From positions 3,264,001 to 3,328,000 of the forward strand of contig NZ_CP047135.1 of assembly GCF_009832905.1 (NCBI RefSeq): 64,000 bases of DNA. Reading direction: 5' to 3'. The translations under genes were made by a program, and so were the position numbers. Under the pieces are notes generated by a model. The model worked only from the letters and a program-made list of their open reading frames with translations, searched no databases and was not told where the DNA came from. Positions within the stretch are counted from its first letter, which is position 1. Every line of letters begins with the position of its first letter. The stretch comes from Stenotrophomonas sp. 364. GTDB lineage: Bacteria > Pseudomonadota > Gammaproteobacteria > Xanthomonadales > Xanthomonadaceae. Positions 29,054-37,749 of this stretch are shown here, one piece after another.

Positions 29054-30391
29054 TCACTTAATCGGATCAAGAAGCTTGGAACTTTCTAGCACTGCGAGGA
29101 TTGTTGAAGCAGGTCGTTGTCCGTGAAAAAGACAGCGATGCAATACACCTCCAAGAAGAATTGTTTCGCTACCGTCGAATTCGAACATCAGCCCCTTGCC
29201 CTGGTAGATCACTGGCTCTGCCTTGTGCTTCCGCGCCTCTGCGAGCTCTTTTTTTGTTGCAAACCTGAAACGCATCCCGGCCTCCTCACACTCGCTTATG
29301 AGCCCCGGAATACTGAGTGCCACACAGACATTCATCCGACCAAACAAAACATCAAACATGACATCGGTCGATAGCGACCTTGAAAAGATCGGCGGAGCAA
29401 GAGGATTCTGCATGCAATCGGCCAAGCGGATGATGCAAAAATCGTTCTCTATGTCGCCTTCCTTGGCAAGAATCGAAAGGAAAAGTCCATGACCCGCTCT
29501 CCGCCAAGGTTCATTTGTATAGGCCGCCATAAAGATAGACCCGACAACGTCGTAGCCCCAACCTCTTTGCTGAGATTGAGCAATCACTCCCTGTAAGTTC
29601 TCGTCCCAGCTTTCGACGAAAATGGTCGGCTCAGGGATTGACACCGCGTCGCCTGAGTCTGGGTCGTGAGCAAACCCATCTTTCATAACGTCCACAACGA
29701 ACTCCATTCGCGCATGCTGACGCAGCACTCTCTCAAACTGCTGAGCAGTGCTCGAAGACTCCGTATCACGAATCAGATGCCTGAACCTCTCACAGCCGGA
29801 TTGGTGGTAGAAGCCAATCATGTCCAGGATCTTCTTGTTGTGCTCACCTTCCTTCACTTCCACGATCGAGATCCTTCGATCTTGGGAAACACACATCACA
29901 TCACCCACTTGGATGAAAGATGTAAGGTCAGAGAGCAGCGGCATGCTGCCCGGCTCGCGCTCACGCATCTGCTCTGCGAAAGCCACCAGGGACTGGAAAT
30001 TGGAATTGGCTAGGCTTGGCTGTTTTTGACCCCTGTATAGACGACGGGCGTAGCAAAGCTGCCCACCAATCATCGCCCAGGCGATTGAATCCATGATACC
30101 TCGAAAGAGCAGTATCTCAGATACGTCAAGAGGCTCCTTGTCGGTCACCCGGCTGATTATTTTAGCTTGGGCCTTATACATACCCTCATGCGCAAGGCCA
30201 TAGAACTTCTGACGTAGCCCAACATCTTGTTTGAGGCGCTCCGGTGAAAGATCCGCCCACAACTCACGACTTCCAGCGCTCGATAGTTCGTACAGCTCTT
30301 GTGCCAACGGTTCTAGATCAGGCCTGAGAGAACGCAGCCGCATCCGCTCTTCCAGCTTTTTCGGCAATTCCATGCCACCTTCAGCGCTCAT
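29054..30391 (-). CDS. Putative PD-(D/E)XK-type nuclease-like protein
   Basis: A 445-residue protein of unrecognised family. The segment GDVMCVSQDRRISIVEVKEG has the D-(x13-15)-ExK spacing of a PD-(D/E)XK nuclease core at about residue 165-180. The N-terminal 150 residues are helical. The C-terminal part has many aromatic and Cys residues and no named motif. The ATG at 30391 is preceded by AAGGA at 7 bases. With the downstream membrane-protein gene it forms a two-gene unit among defence-type genes. Function in DNA restriction is inference from the motif alone. Confidence 0.6.
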   Translation of the reverse strand: MSAEGGMELPKKLEERMRLRSLRPDLEPLAQELYELSSAGSRELWADLSPERLKQDVGLRQKFYGLAHEGMYKAQAKIISRVTDKEPLDVSEILLFRGIMDSIAWAMIGGQLCYARRLYRGQKQPSLANSNFQSLVAFAEQMREREPGSMPLLSDLTSFIQVGDVMCVSQDRRISIVEVKEGEHNKKILDMIGFYHQSGCERFRHLIRDTESSSTAQQFERVLRQHARMEFVVDVMKDGFAHDPDSGDAVSIPEPTIFVESWDENLQGVIAQSQQRGWGYDVVGSIFMAAYTNEPWRRAGHGLFLSILAKEGDIENDFCIIRLADCMQNPLAPPIFSRSLSTDVMFDVLFGRMNVCVALSIPGLISECEEAGMRFRFATKKELAEARKHKAEPVIYQGKGLMFEFDGSETILLGGVLHRCLFHGQRPASTILAVLESSKLLDPIK

Positions 30392-30599
30392 AGCTCATCC
30401 TTTAAAAGGCATAAGGTGCGTGAATGGGCCGCGCTAAGCGCCGGCGACATAACTTAGAAGCTCTCTGGGCATATCACACTTTGGATTTTGCGTAGCCACT
30501 CGATTCCATGTCCGCAGGAGAATGCAATGAAGTCTGCCCAGCAGAGCGAGAGCAGAAAGATCACGACCAAGAGTGCTCACCAGATCGCTCCGCGATCCG

Positions 30600-30827
30600 T
30601 TACGAGCGCTCGACCACAAAGACCAGCCCAGCTCGCTTTAGACGGCGCGCCAGGTCTTCGACCTCAGCCAGTAGAGGCTTGCTTTTGAACTCCAGCCGGA
30701 TATCGGCATCCTCGAGCCCTGGAATATCCAGATACTCTTCGAAAGCAATGTAAGGAGTGTGCCCCAGTGAAGGATCTCCCTCGCAAACTTTAAGGTGAGG
30801 GATTGCCCTATGCGGTCGATTGCTCAT
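30600..30827 (-). CDS. Small hypothetical protein downstream of the Shedu-like gene
   Basis: A 75-residue acidic/basic protein beginning MSNRPHRAIPHLKVCEGDPSLGH. GAGG lies 5 bases before the ATG at 30827, which supports this start rather than one inside the intergenic sequence. It follows the Shedu-like gene by 49 bases on the same strand. The text resembles a small alpha/beta protein with no catalytic motif, perhaps an accessory or immunity factor. Family unknown. Confidence 0.5.
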   Translation of the reverse strand: MSNRPHRAIPHLKVCEGDPSLGHTPYIAFEEYLDIPGLEDADIRLEFKSKPLLAEVEDLARRLKRAGLVFVVERS

Positions 30828-30876
30828 TCGAACCTCGGTTTTTGGGTAATAGAAGCTCTTTATACCCCACCGTCGC

Positions 30877-31950
30877 CTACCAAGGAATATCGTCATCAGA
30901 CTCGGACGCAGTAGCCGCCCCTGCGCCCGTATCTGCTGCCGGCACCATCATGTCTATCAGACGTTCCCCCTGAGCCAGTAGGTGGTCGTAAGTCATGACC
31001 GTGATCCCGTTCATCCGCCGATTGAGCCCGTGAAGTGCGCGCTGCTGCTCTTCACTCCAATCATGGGAGCGCCCAATGACGATCGTTGCGCGCGGGTGAT
31101 AGGCCACGACCTCCTTGTGGTCGAGCAAGCCTTTGTCAGCAAAGTCGTGAAGCATATCCAGGTATCGGTGGCATTGACCGACCGCCTTGGAGACATCCGC
31201 AGAAAAATAGAAGTTCTTGTGGGCCTTGTCGTAAATCAGCACATCCATGTCCGGCCGCTTCAGCTCGACGATGTCTCGATATCCCGCAATGACGTTAGGC
31301 AAGATCAGATCGATGTTGTCTCCAGCGGTGATTGCCCGAACCTCGTCGCGGACCACGTAAGCGCTCCCGAAAGCCCAACAGTGCTTCTCACACCACGCCT
31401 GGTAAATCTGCTCAGCCGACTCTCCACTCCCCAAACTGGAGCGCAGTTCTGCGACCGCCGAGCGCATCTCATTGAGGCGAATAGAGCCCCGGAGCGCGGT
31501 CGTCAGCTCGTGGGTCAGCTCAGTGCTGGCGAGATGCTCGACCAGCTCTGAGTGCGACAGGACCTTGGTCAATGCACCCACCAAGGACTGCGGATCATGT
31601 CCAACAAGGTCAACCGCGCCGTTGGCCACCTTGATCAGGATGAACTCACCGGCTTCCCGCTGATGCGTCAGAGGGAGATGGGTCTGGAGGTATTTGAAAA
31701 GCTTGAGTGTCGATACCTCGCTCAGGTTGATCGTCTTGGGCTCATCTTCCTCCCAAGGTGAGGACTTCGTCTTCTTGTAGCCCTGGAGCTTGATGGAGAA
31801 GCCCGTATGGTCGCTGTGCGGAATCAGCAACCCCAAGACATCGAGCTTGGACTTCGTGGTCTCATTGAGCACGACCACAGGGACGTAATCCAACTTGCCA
31901 CTGCTCGCCGTCTTTCGAACCAATTTAGCCAACTCGGGTGAATCGCTCAT
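30877..31950 (-). CDS. Shedu-like anti-phage nuclease (SduA / DUF4263 domain)
   Basis: A 357-residue protein. The C-terminal domain has DNIDLILPNVIAGYRDIVELKRP and YFSADVSKAVGQCHRYLDML, the conserved PD-(D/E)XK core of the DUF4263/SduA family: Asp in DLIL and the E-x-K of VELK. SduA proteins are single-gene anti-phage nucleases with variable N-terminal sensor domains; the N-terminal 180 residues here are of no recognised type. AGAGG precedes ATG 31950. It lies 37 bases after the UDG-like gene, in one operon. Confidence 0.82.
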   Translation of the reverse strand: MSDSPELAKLVRKTASSGKLDYVPVVVLNETTKSKLDVLGLLIPHSDHTGFSIKLQGYKKTKSSPWEEDEPKTINLSEVSTLKLFKYLQTHLPLTHQREAGEFILIKVANGAVDLVGHDPQSLVGALTKVLSHSELVEHLASTELTHELTTALRGSIRLNEMRSAVAELRSSLGSGESAEQIYQAWCEKHCWAFGSAYVVRDEVRAITAGDNIDLILPNVIAGYRDIVELKRPDMDVLIYDKAHKNFYFSADVSKAVGQCHRYLDMLHDFADKGLLDHKEVVAYHPRATIVIGRSHDWSEEQQRALHGLNRRMNGITVMTYDHLLAQGERLIDMMVPAADTGAGAATASESDDDIPW

Positions 31951-31987
31951 GCATAGTCCTCTCGCCCCAAAGCCTTCCTATGGCCCC

Positions 31988-32722
31988 CTAGTCCCGTTTC
32001 GACAGCGCAATGAGATGCCGCAGCGCCGCTGAACGATCACGCCAAGTGTCCACATTCCAGGACGGATGATAGACCCAGCTCATGAGGGCGGAGCCGCCTT
32101 TGTAGTCCAAGGACCAAACATCACGCTCTTCGACGTATCGACGGCGACCGCTCTTCCGGTTCACCTCTTTCGCTATGAATGGACTCAAGGCGGGTTCACG
32201 TCGGCCATGACTGAGGAACCACCAAGTCATCCGACCCAGCACAAGGACAACGGTCGGCTTTAGCACTGGCAGGATGTCCCTAACTAAAACGTCGCTTCCC
32301 TCTCGCAGCGCTTCGTTTCGCGGTCTGTGATTTGCCTGGGAGCCAGCTAACGACTGGGAGAGGTTCATGAATGCCACTCGCTTCCAAGAGTCAGCCGCCT
32401 CCTGAAGGTCGAAGTCCTGCTGCCCAACGAGCACCAAGTCGAGTGCCTTGAAGAATGGCCCGTCGCCGTCCTTCCGCACGGGCAAAGCCATCTCACGGAA
32501 GTGGTCTTGAGTGAAGGGACGGGTCACTTCGAGCGAATCGCTCAACCCCTCTTTCCGGTAGTGGGACTCGCCCAGCAACAGGACACGTTCCCCGTCCAGA
32601 CCCTCCCAGTAGAGGTCGCCCCAATACGGTATGAAGCGGACAGCGTCGGGCCACTTGTGGCGTGTCGGATCTACTCTTGCCTTATGGTCCGTTCGCGGTG
32701 CAGCTGAGCTAATCCCTGTCAT
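31988..32722 (-). CDS. Uracil-DNA-glycosylase-superfamily-like protein
   Basis: A 244-residue protein. RVLLLGESHYRKEG near residue 45 and the late SWVYHPSWN recall motifs A and B of the UDG superfamily. The middle FMNLSQSLAG... and VVLVLGRMTWWFL fit the same alpha/beta sandwich. The key catalytic Asp/Asn is not obvious, so activity may be lost or different. GGAG lies 5 bases before ATG 32722. It is the first gene of the Shedu-like operon. The family call is tentative. Confidence 0.5.
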   Translation of the reverse strand: MTGISSAAPRTDHKARVDPTRHKWPDAVRFIPYWGDLYWEGLDGERVLLLGESHYRKEGLSDSLEVTRPFTQDHFREMALPVRKDGDGPFFKALDLVLVGQQDFDLQEAADSWKRVAFMNLSQSLAGSQANHRPRNEALREGSDVLVRDILPVLKPTVVLVLGRMTWWFLSHGRREPALSPFIAKEVNRKSGRRRYVEERDVWSLDYKGGSALMSWVYHPSWNVDTWRDRSAALRHLIALSKRD

Positions 32723-32747
32723 TTTCGCTCCTATGTCCAGACACGCG

Positions 32748-32776
32748 AAAAGACCAGCACCAGTCGGTGCCGGTCC
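32748..32776 (-). terminator. Terminator of the small basic protein gene
   Basis: On the minus strand GACCGGCACC pairs with GGTGCTGGTC around GACT and is followed by TTTT. It lies directly after the stop at 32783 and before the UDG-like gene, so it separates the two units. Confidence 0.85.
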
Positions 32777-32782
32777 CTGAAA

Positions 32783-32929
32783 CTACTTCTTACCCTTCTT
32801 GCCCTTGTCAGGGGCCTGACTCAGGGCAGAGCCCGCCGCCGTCTTGGACTTGCTGCCGGTCCGACCGTCACGCAAAACGTCACTTGCGGCCTTCGCTGCC
32901 TTCGGGCCCGTCTGTTCGTTCTTCGCCAT
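32783..32929 (-). CDS. Small basic Lys/Ala-rich protein
   Basis: A 48-residue protein, MAKNEQTGPKAAKAASDVL followed by RDGRTGSKSKTAAGSALSQ and a KGKKGKK tail. It belongs to a widespread type of short hypothetical protein with the RDGRTSKxSKxAAGSALSQ signature that I have seen in islands of many bacteria. No function is known to me. It has its own terminator. A small palindrome (CACCA-CCATG-TGGTG) overlaps its promoter region. Confidence 0.65.
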   Translation of the reverse strand: MAKNEQTGPKAAKAASDVLRDGRTGSKSKTAAGSALSQAPDKGKKGKK

Positions 32930-32984
32930 GCCGGCTCTCCTCACCACCATGTGGTGGCAAGCCGAGCATATGAAAAACGTGCCC

Positions 32985-33052
32985 ATAAGCTAACAAGACG
33001 CCCACTCCATTTATATTGCGTTCATATTATGAGGTGGGTTTAGTTAGCTTAT
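32985..33052. repeat. Long inverted repeat upstream of the internal integrase
   Basis: ATAAGCTAAC at 32985-32994 and GTTAGCTTAT at 33043-33052 are perfect inverted copies, extended inward by CCCAC/GTGGG. The spacer is AT-rich. The repeat lies about 190 bases before the integrase start and could be a recombinase or regulator binding site. The remaining bases up to 33238 are AT-rich and hold no gene. Confidence 0.6.
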
Positions 33053-33238
33053 TCCATTTAAACAGTACCAAAATGACTCCATGACGCGACAGACCAAATC
33101 AGCTCAAGTCTTTGATTTACATAGAATCACAAGAGGCGCGCGGCCCAGTACCAAGTTGGCTCGGATTCAAATAGCGAATAGAGGTCCGTGATGTCTACTA
33201 CGTTAGGATCGCCGACCATTTTGTATTGACGATTCTTC

Positions 33239-34675
33239 ATGCCGGCTTATTGGTACTTCCATCGAAACGATGGAAGCAAAGCAATGCCAGCCCCAGAACT
33301 ACAGCACCTCCAGGACTACCTGCTCCACCCTATTGGCACGCTGCAATTGAAGAACGTCCATATAGGAAATCTCCGCGTTGGAGAGATGAACATCACCGGT
33401 CGAGAGGCGGCCATCCGCGCTCAAGAAATGCTTGATCGAGCGGACGATCGTCAGCGCCGTAACCGTCTCAGCAAGGGACGCACCCACTACCCCGAGCCAC
33501 TTCCTATCGCATCGGCCCCTCGCCTGCTGTCGGTAGAGATCGCCGATTACGTCCGGTCTCGCGACGACCGCGGCCTAGCCAAGGACACCACAGGCTCTAC
33601 CCTCCGCACGCTCACCTTTCTCAAGATGGCCTGCGGCGACATCCCGGTATCCCGCATCGACCATGCGCATATCTATCGCCTCTTTGAGCTACTGCGGTGG
33701 GCTCCTCCATTGCTCATGTCCGACCCCAAGTATCGCGACTACACATACGACCAGGCAGTCGCGCTAGGGAAGGAGCTCGACGTGTCCCCACTGGCACCCA
33801 AAACGCTCGAGAAGCATCGCCGCTTCCTGTCCACCTTCTTCAAAGGCTTGGTCGAGGCCAATGCCATCCCCGCTTCACCGATGGCTGCGTTCAAGAAGTT
33901 CAAGGTCGAACTCGCGGAAGACGCGGATAAAGCAGAGCGTCTGTTCGATGAAGCGGACCTCCAACGAATTTTTGCCCCGGAAAACTTTATTCCATGGGCG
34001 GGCAAGTATCCGCACCGCTGGTGGATGCCCATGATCGGGCTCCACACCGGCGCGCGTATCAATGAGGTCGCACAACTCAAGCTGGCGGACATCGTCGAAA
34101 TCGACGACAGCTGGTGGATCCGTATTCGGGTCACGATCGATCCGGACTTGGCACACAAAAGCCGAGGCCGTAGCCGTCAGCGTGTTAAGAGCAAATCCGC
34201 AATCCGGGATATCCCGATCGCCCAAGCCCTGATCGATGCGGGCTTCTTGGAGTTCGTGGAGGACATGCGGCAGTGCGGTCACCCCCGGCTATTCCCCCAC
34301 CTGTCGGCAGGCATCAACCGCCAGACGGGGGACTCGAACGCCCGATACAGCCAAGCGGCGCTCAACCAGTTCAGCACCTACTTGAAGGGCTTGGGCTTCA
34401 AGAAGGGGGTCGGCTTCCATGCGTTCCGCCACACGATAGCCACGGAGCTTCATCACCAAGACGTTCCTGATGAAGTCATTGCGCTTATCACAGGGCACTC
34501 AGCAGACAAGCGGGTCGCCGTGCTGCACGAAGCTTATTACCACAAGAAGCCGGCGCTGGCTAAGAAGAAGAAGATTCGCACGATCAAGCGATACAAGCCC
34601 AGCGTGGAGCTTCCGAAGTATCAAAAGGGCCAGTTCGCCGAGCAGTTGTCGGATCCCAGCAAGTTCTATCCATGA
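33239..34675 (+). CDS. Tyrosine recombinase/integrase (internal)
   Basis: A 478-residue phage-type integrase with a complete catalytic set: Arg in HTGARINEVAQL, the HxxR of FHAFRHTIATEL, and GHSAD followed by the nucleophile Tyr in LHEAYYHKK. The N-terminal half is the arm/core-binding region. It is related to the right-end integrase at 59298-60818 (shared pattern W..KY.HRW..P..GL..GAR.NE.AQL). It does not lie next to a visible attachment site, so it may belong to an older element nested in the island. Confidence 0.9.
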   Translation: MPAYWYFHRNDGSKAMPAPELQHLQDYLLHPIGTLQLKNVHIGNLRVGEMNITGREAAIRAQEMLDRADDRQRRNRLSKGRTHYPEPLPIASAPRLLSVEIADYVRSRDDRGLAKDTTGSTLRTLTFLKMACGDIPVSRIDHAHIYRLFELLRWAPPLLMSDPKYRDYTYDQAVALGKELDVSPLAPKTLEKHRRFLSTFFKGLVEANAIPASPMAAFKKFKVELAEDADKAERLFDEADLQRIFAPENFIPWAGKYPHRWWMPMIGLHTGARINEVAQLKLADIVEIDDSWWIRIRVTIDPDLAHKSRGRSRQRVKSKSAIRDIPIAQALIDAGFLEFVEDMRQCGHPRLFPHLSAGINRQTGDSNARYSQAALNQFSTYLKGLGFKKGVGFHAFRHTIATELHHQDVPDEVIALITGHSADKRVAVLHEAYYHKKPALAKKKKIRTIKRYKPSVELPKYQKGQFAEQLSDPSKFYP

Positions 34676-34784
34676 CGCATGTAGGTGGCTGCAGGCGGCT
34701 GTCGGCTGTCGGCGGCAAAGGTCCACCAATCATCAGCAATGCCGTGTCTTTTACCCCCTTCCCCAAAATCTTGAGAGCTAAACA

Positions 34785-35570
34785 ATGATCATCAGCACGC
34801 CCATCCATGGCCACCAGGTCATCCCAGGACTCGACCAACGCTTACTGACGCACGCGCCTACTTCAAGGCGGGATCGATTCCGCTCGAAAGGGTCAGGCAG
34901 CAAAGATCGCCACGACAAAATAGAAGCACTCGATAGCGCGCTCTCGGACGTGTTTGCGTCGCCTGGATACGAGCGGTGGGCCACCGAACCACTCCTCTTC
35001 TGGGCACCTCTGCTCGCGCTTTGCATGGGAATCCGAGCGTCGGAGGCCACGCGCATCGCTGTAGAGGATGTCGTGGAATGTGACGGAGTGGCTTGCATCA
35101 CACTCCGGGAAGGCTCAAATCTTCACCTCGAGGATCTTGAATCCACCCGCCGTCGCAGACGCTTCACTAAGCACTCGAAGATCCCTGTGCCGCAGTCATT
35201 GCTTGACGCCGGATTCATGGGCTACGTCACAGCAGTGGCCCAGAAGGGAGAAAGACAACTTTTCCCCTGTGACGGACAACGGTCGGCTGACCAGAGGACA
35301 GCATGGTTAAGGACTCGCTTCGCGCGTCACCTGCGCTCCATTGGCATCGCATCCGGCGGGTTGCCAGAGTTGCGCCGCAGCTACGAAAAACGACTGCACA
35401 TTGCAGAAGTGCGTAGGGACCGAATCCCTGAACTGCTGAGGGTCGGGGATCCGTGGGCGAAATTCTACAAGCAGTTTTTCTTCGTGAGCTTTAGCAGAAG
35501 TACATTGAAGGGCCTGATGGACAAAAGTGCTAAAGGCCTCTTGGATTTGCCTCGCTATCCAAGCAAATAG
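34785..35570 (+). CDS. Degenerate tyrosine-recombinase-like protein
   Basis: A 261-residue protein, 109 bases after the integrase on the same strand. It keeps the integrase core pattern: LLALCMGIRASEATRIAVEDV (first Arg), a beta hairpin, and IPVPQSLLDAGFMGYV. Where the HxxR box is expected it has LRRSYEKRL, and no GH(x)n-Y end is seen (FYKQFFFVSFSRST instead). So two or three of the catalytic residues are absent. It may be a decayed recombinase or a non-catalytic partner of the upstream enzyme. I lean to a partner or relic without deciding. Confidence 0.6.
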   Translation: MIISTPIHGHQVIPGLDQRLLTHAPTSRRDRFRSKGSGSKDRHDKIEALDSALSDVFASPGYERWATEPLLFWAPLLALCMGIRASEATRIAVEDVVECDGVACITLREGSNLHLEDLESTRRRRRFTKHSKIPVPQSLLDAGFMGYVTAVAQKGERQLFPCDGQRSADQRTAWLRTRFARHLRSIGIASGGLPELRRSYEKRLHIAEVRRDRIPELLRVGDPWAKFYKQFFFVSFSRSTLKGLMDKSAKGLLDLPRYPSK

Positions 35571-35950
35571 TCATGTTGACTCCGTCAGCGACGCCCAGCC
35601 ACAAGTGTGAACTAGGCCTTCTGCGCATACCGAGCAATGCGAAGGATTGAAGACGACGTGGATTGCCACTCGGATCACATCTTTGGCGGCGCACCGTTAA
35701 CCGTGCTGCCCGGAGTCGCCGCCGAGTTGGCCGCGTGGCTGCGAGTGGCTCGCCGACCGGATACCGCCCCAGGGCTATCGCCAGACGCACCAAGTACGTA
35801 GGTGGCCATGGTCAGACCATCCAAGAACTGTATGCCATGCCGAATAGTTCTGAGCAATGTTCAAGACGCCGGGGCTGCCAAGCGTCGAGGCACCTTGCAA
35901 TAGCCTATAGTGCCAAAATACCTTCGCGACTCCTTAGGAGGAGCGCGCAC
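35571..35950. other. Gap with no recognisable gene
   Basis: About 380 bases between the recombinase-like gene and the zinc-ribbon pseudogene. I see no coding potential beyond short chance frames, no repeat and no clear promoter. AGGAGG at its end serves the next gene. Confidence 0.4.
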
Positions 35951-36268
35951 ATGCTTTTTTGGTCATGCAAAAAATGCGGTGGATCCGTTCCCCAGGACTG
36001 CGACATCTGCAATCACTGCGGCTTTGATCCATCCCTACCATCGATCGGTGGCAGTCACGGGTATCCACCCGGGAGCTGCCTCCGGTGCCAGTCACCCATG
36101 ACGTGCTTGGGTACAATGCGGCTGCACGAAGGCACTCACGTGTGGCCATTTCTGCTCGGCAATGTCGGGGAGCTCATGGTAGACCGGAAGCGCTTTTAAA
36201 CTTTCGCTTGTACGAACTGCGGCAAGGTGGAGTTTTTTATACCACTAGATCCGGACTTGGCCCACTAA
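35951..36268 (+). pseudogene. Zinc-ribbon protein gene interrupted by an in-frame stop
   Basis: The frame begins MLFWSCKKCGGSVPQDCDIC and runs to TAA at 36197-36199 (82 residues). It resumes at once in the same frame as TFACTNCGKVEFF and ends at 36266-36268. The Cys pairs CKKC, CDICNHC, CLRC and CTNC build two zinc ribbons, and the last pair is lost by the stop. A single C-to-T change in CAA would explain it. Either the short form is functional or the gene is dead. The function of the intact family is unknown to me. Confidence 0.65.
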
Positions 36269-36938
36269 TCTTGTCGCTAATTGACGGAGCGCAGCTCCGT
36301 AACACTCACCGTTGGATGTAAGCACAAAACCCACCTTCGGCGTGCGTCGCGCTCAGCCTGCTACCGGCCTTACTGCCCCCCACTCACGGCGGTGTGGGCC
36401 AGCGGTAACGCGCGTGATTGCAAACGGATGGCGCGTTAAAAGGCTGCGTCCCTGCGCTTCCGGCTGATCGCGCGACAGTTTGGCTACTTCAAGCTGCGCT
36501 AGAGTGGGCAGGCCAAGGAGACCGTCGGAGCACCGGCTCTGTTGGAGCTGTTGAATTTGTGGATCGCGATTGAGATCATGGAATTGGATTCGTGGCAAAG
36601 GGGGGGTGCATCAGAGCCAAGGCCACGAGCCGGAATAGCGGCCGCTAGGCGACGAATTTTCGCTCAAGTAAAATTCGGCGCTCGGGCATTCTCGGGTCAC
36701 CATACGCTCCGCACTATTGGGGGCCAATGAAAATAGCTCGCGCCGCATCGGCCTTCGCAACATTAAGGAAGCGCACGCGACACGGTTGTACGCGAGGAAG
36801 GAAAAGCTTATGAGGGGACTCACGTTAAATACCGTCACATCTGTGGCGGCGCCCGTCGTTGCACTGCTTGCACTGGCCAAGGCGCATCAAACCGATGACC
36901 CGTCGCGTGTTATCTAGGCCGAGGGTTTGATCGTGAGA
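36269..36938. other. Remnant-rich gap before the first IS3 fragment
   Basis: About 670 bases. A few short frames exist (for instance one ending at 36917) but none has a convincing start, ribosome site or protein-like composition. I see no intact gene; the stretch is probably debris of earlier insertions. Confidence 0.4.
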
Positions 36939-37104
36939 CTGGAATGGGTGTCATGGTTCAAGGAGAAGCGTTTGCTGGAACCCATCGGCTATATCCCGCC
37001 TGCCGAAGCTGAGGCAAACCACCATCGGCAACTAACCAGTCAAGCCGCCGCGGTGGCGGCCTGACTTAAACCCTACTGGCCTCCACGGAACCCGGGGGGA
37101 TTCA
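36939..37104 (+). mobile_element. Truncated IS3-family element, copy 1 (3' end)
   Basis: Translates to the end of an IS3-type transposase (LEWVSWFNEKRLLEPIGYI then PPAEAEANHH), followed by CCTACTGGCCTCCACGGAAC and GGGGGGATTCA as terminal repeat. It matches the 3' end of copy 2 at 38766-39140 with about 20 differences. The catalytic DDE part is missing, so it is inactive. Confidence 0.85.
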
Positions 37105-37672
37105 GTTTGCGAGACCGGAACGCCGCCACTTTCATCCGGTTCCCGCACAGCGCCATGCTGCACCAACGGCGCTTTCGCGACTTGGTCGTGTCATGGAACA
37201 GCAGTGTGCAGTCATGCGCTTCACACTCGCGTACGTGCCGCAGGTCGCCACCCGTGAGGAGCCGGCTCAGCGCCACTGCGATGGGCTCCAGCAGGCTCTC
37301 TGCGCTGCCATCGCGACGGCGTTCGACCACGCAAGGGCCTGCACCGTCAGTGGACGACTGAAGTTGAACGATCGGTCGGCCAGCCTCCAGCACCTTGTTC
37401 ACCACCGGTGCCTGGAACGGGCGCCCTGCCCGTGCAGCCGCCAGCAGTTCGCGTGCTTCGTCGCGCAGGGCGGCGGCCAGCGCCGCCACGCCGTTCGGGG
37501 TGGGGACCGCGCCTGCGTCTAGGACGCCCGCCGCAGCCAGCCAGTCGATCGCCGCCTGATCGCCCTGAAGCACGTCCACCGGGGCCGCGCTGTGGCCGTA
37601 GGCCGAGTTGATGAAGTCGAGCGCCAGATCATTGGCCACGAACAGCGCGGCGGATGGAGCTGAATCGATCAT
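37073..37672 (-). CDS. CGNR zinc-finger (ABATE-type) transcriptional regulator, 3' end replaced by IS
   Basis: A 199-residue protein. The N-terminal ABATE stress domain (ANDLALDFINS) is followed by a C-terminal zinc finger CEAHDC...RRWCSMALCGNRMK, the CGNR signature that binds DNA. The last ten residues (LNPPGFRGGQ) and the stop lie within the terminal sequence of IS3 copy 1, so the original C-terminus has been cut off. The core finger is intact. It is divergent from the hydrolase at 37750, with shared GTAACC half-sites in between, which suggests that it regulates both genes. Confidence 0.85.
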   Translation of the reverse strand: MIDSAPSAALFVANDLALDFINSAYGHSAAPVDVLQGDQAAIDWLAAAGVLDAGAVPTPNGVAALAAALRDEARELLAAARAGRPFQAPVVNKVLEAGRPIVQLQSSTDGAGPCVVERRRDGSAESLLEPIAVALSRLLTGGDLRHVRECEAHDCTLLFHDTTKSRKRRWCSMALCGNRMKVAAFRSRKLNPPGFRGGQ

Positions 37673-37673
37673 T

Positions 37674-37747
37674 CGTAACCCCTTTAAATGTTGTTGACAG
37701 GTTACCACCACCATGCGTAACCTTCAAATCAACTCCAATGCGGTTAC
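37674..37747. promoter_or_regulatory. Divergent promoter with four GTAACC half-sites
   Basis: GTAACC occurs at 37675-37680 and 37717-37722, and its complement GGTTAC at 37700-37705 and 37742-37747. The middle pair forms a perfect inverted repeat AGGTTAC-N11-GTAACCT. It lies over a sigma-70 promoter for the hydrolase: -35 TTGACA at 37694-37699 and -10-like TAACCT at 37718-37723 (18-base spacer). Binding by the divergent CGNR regulator is inference. Confidence 0.6.
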
Positions 37748-37749
37748 AG

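Noticed and set aside
36717..36917. Small plus-strand frame before IS3 copy 1
   Set aside because: No ribosome site that fits and no protein-like composition; it is within insertion debris.
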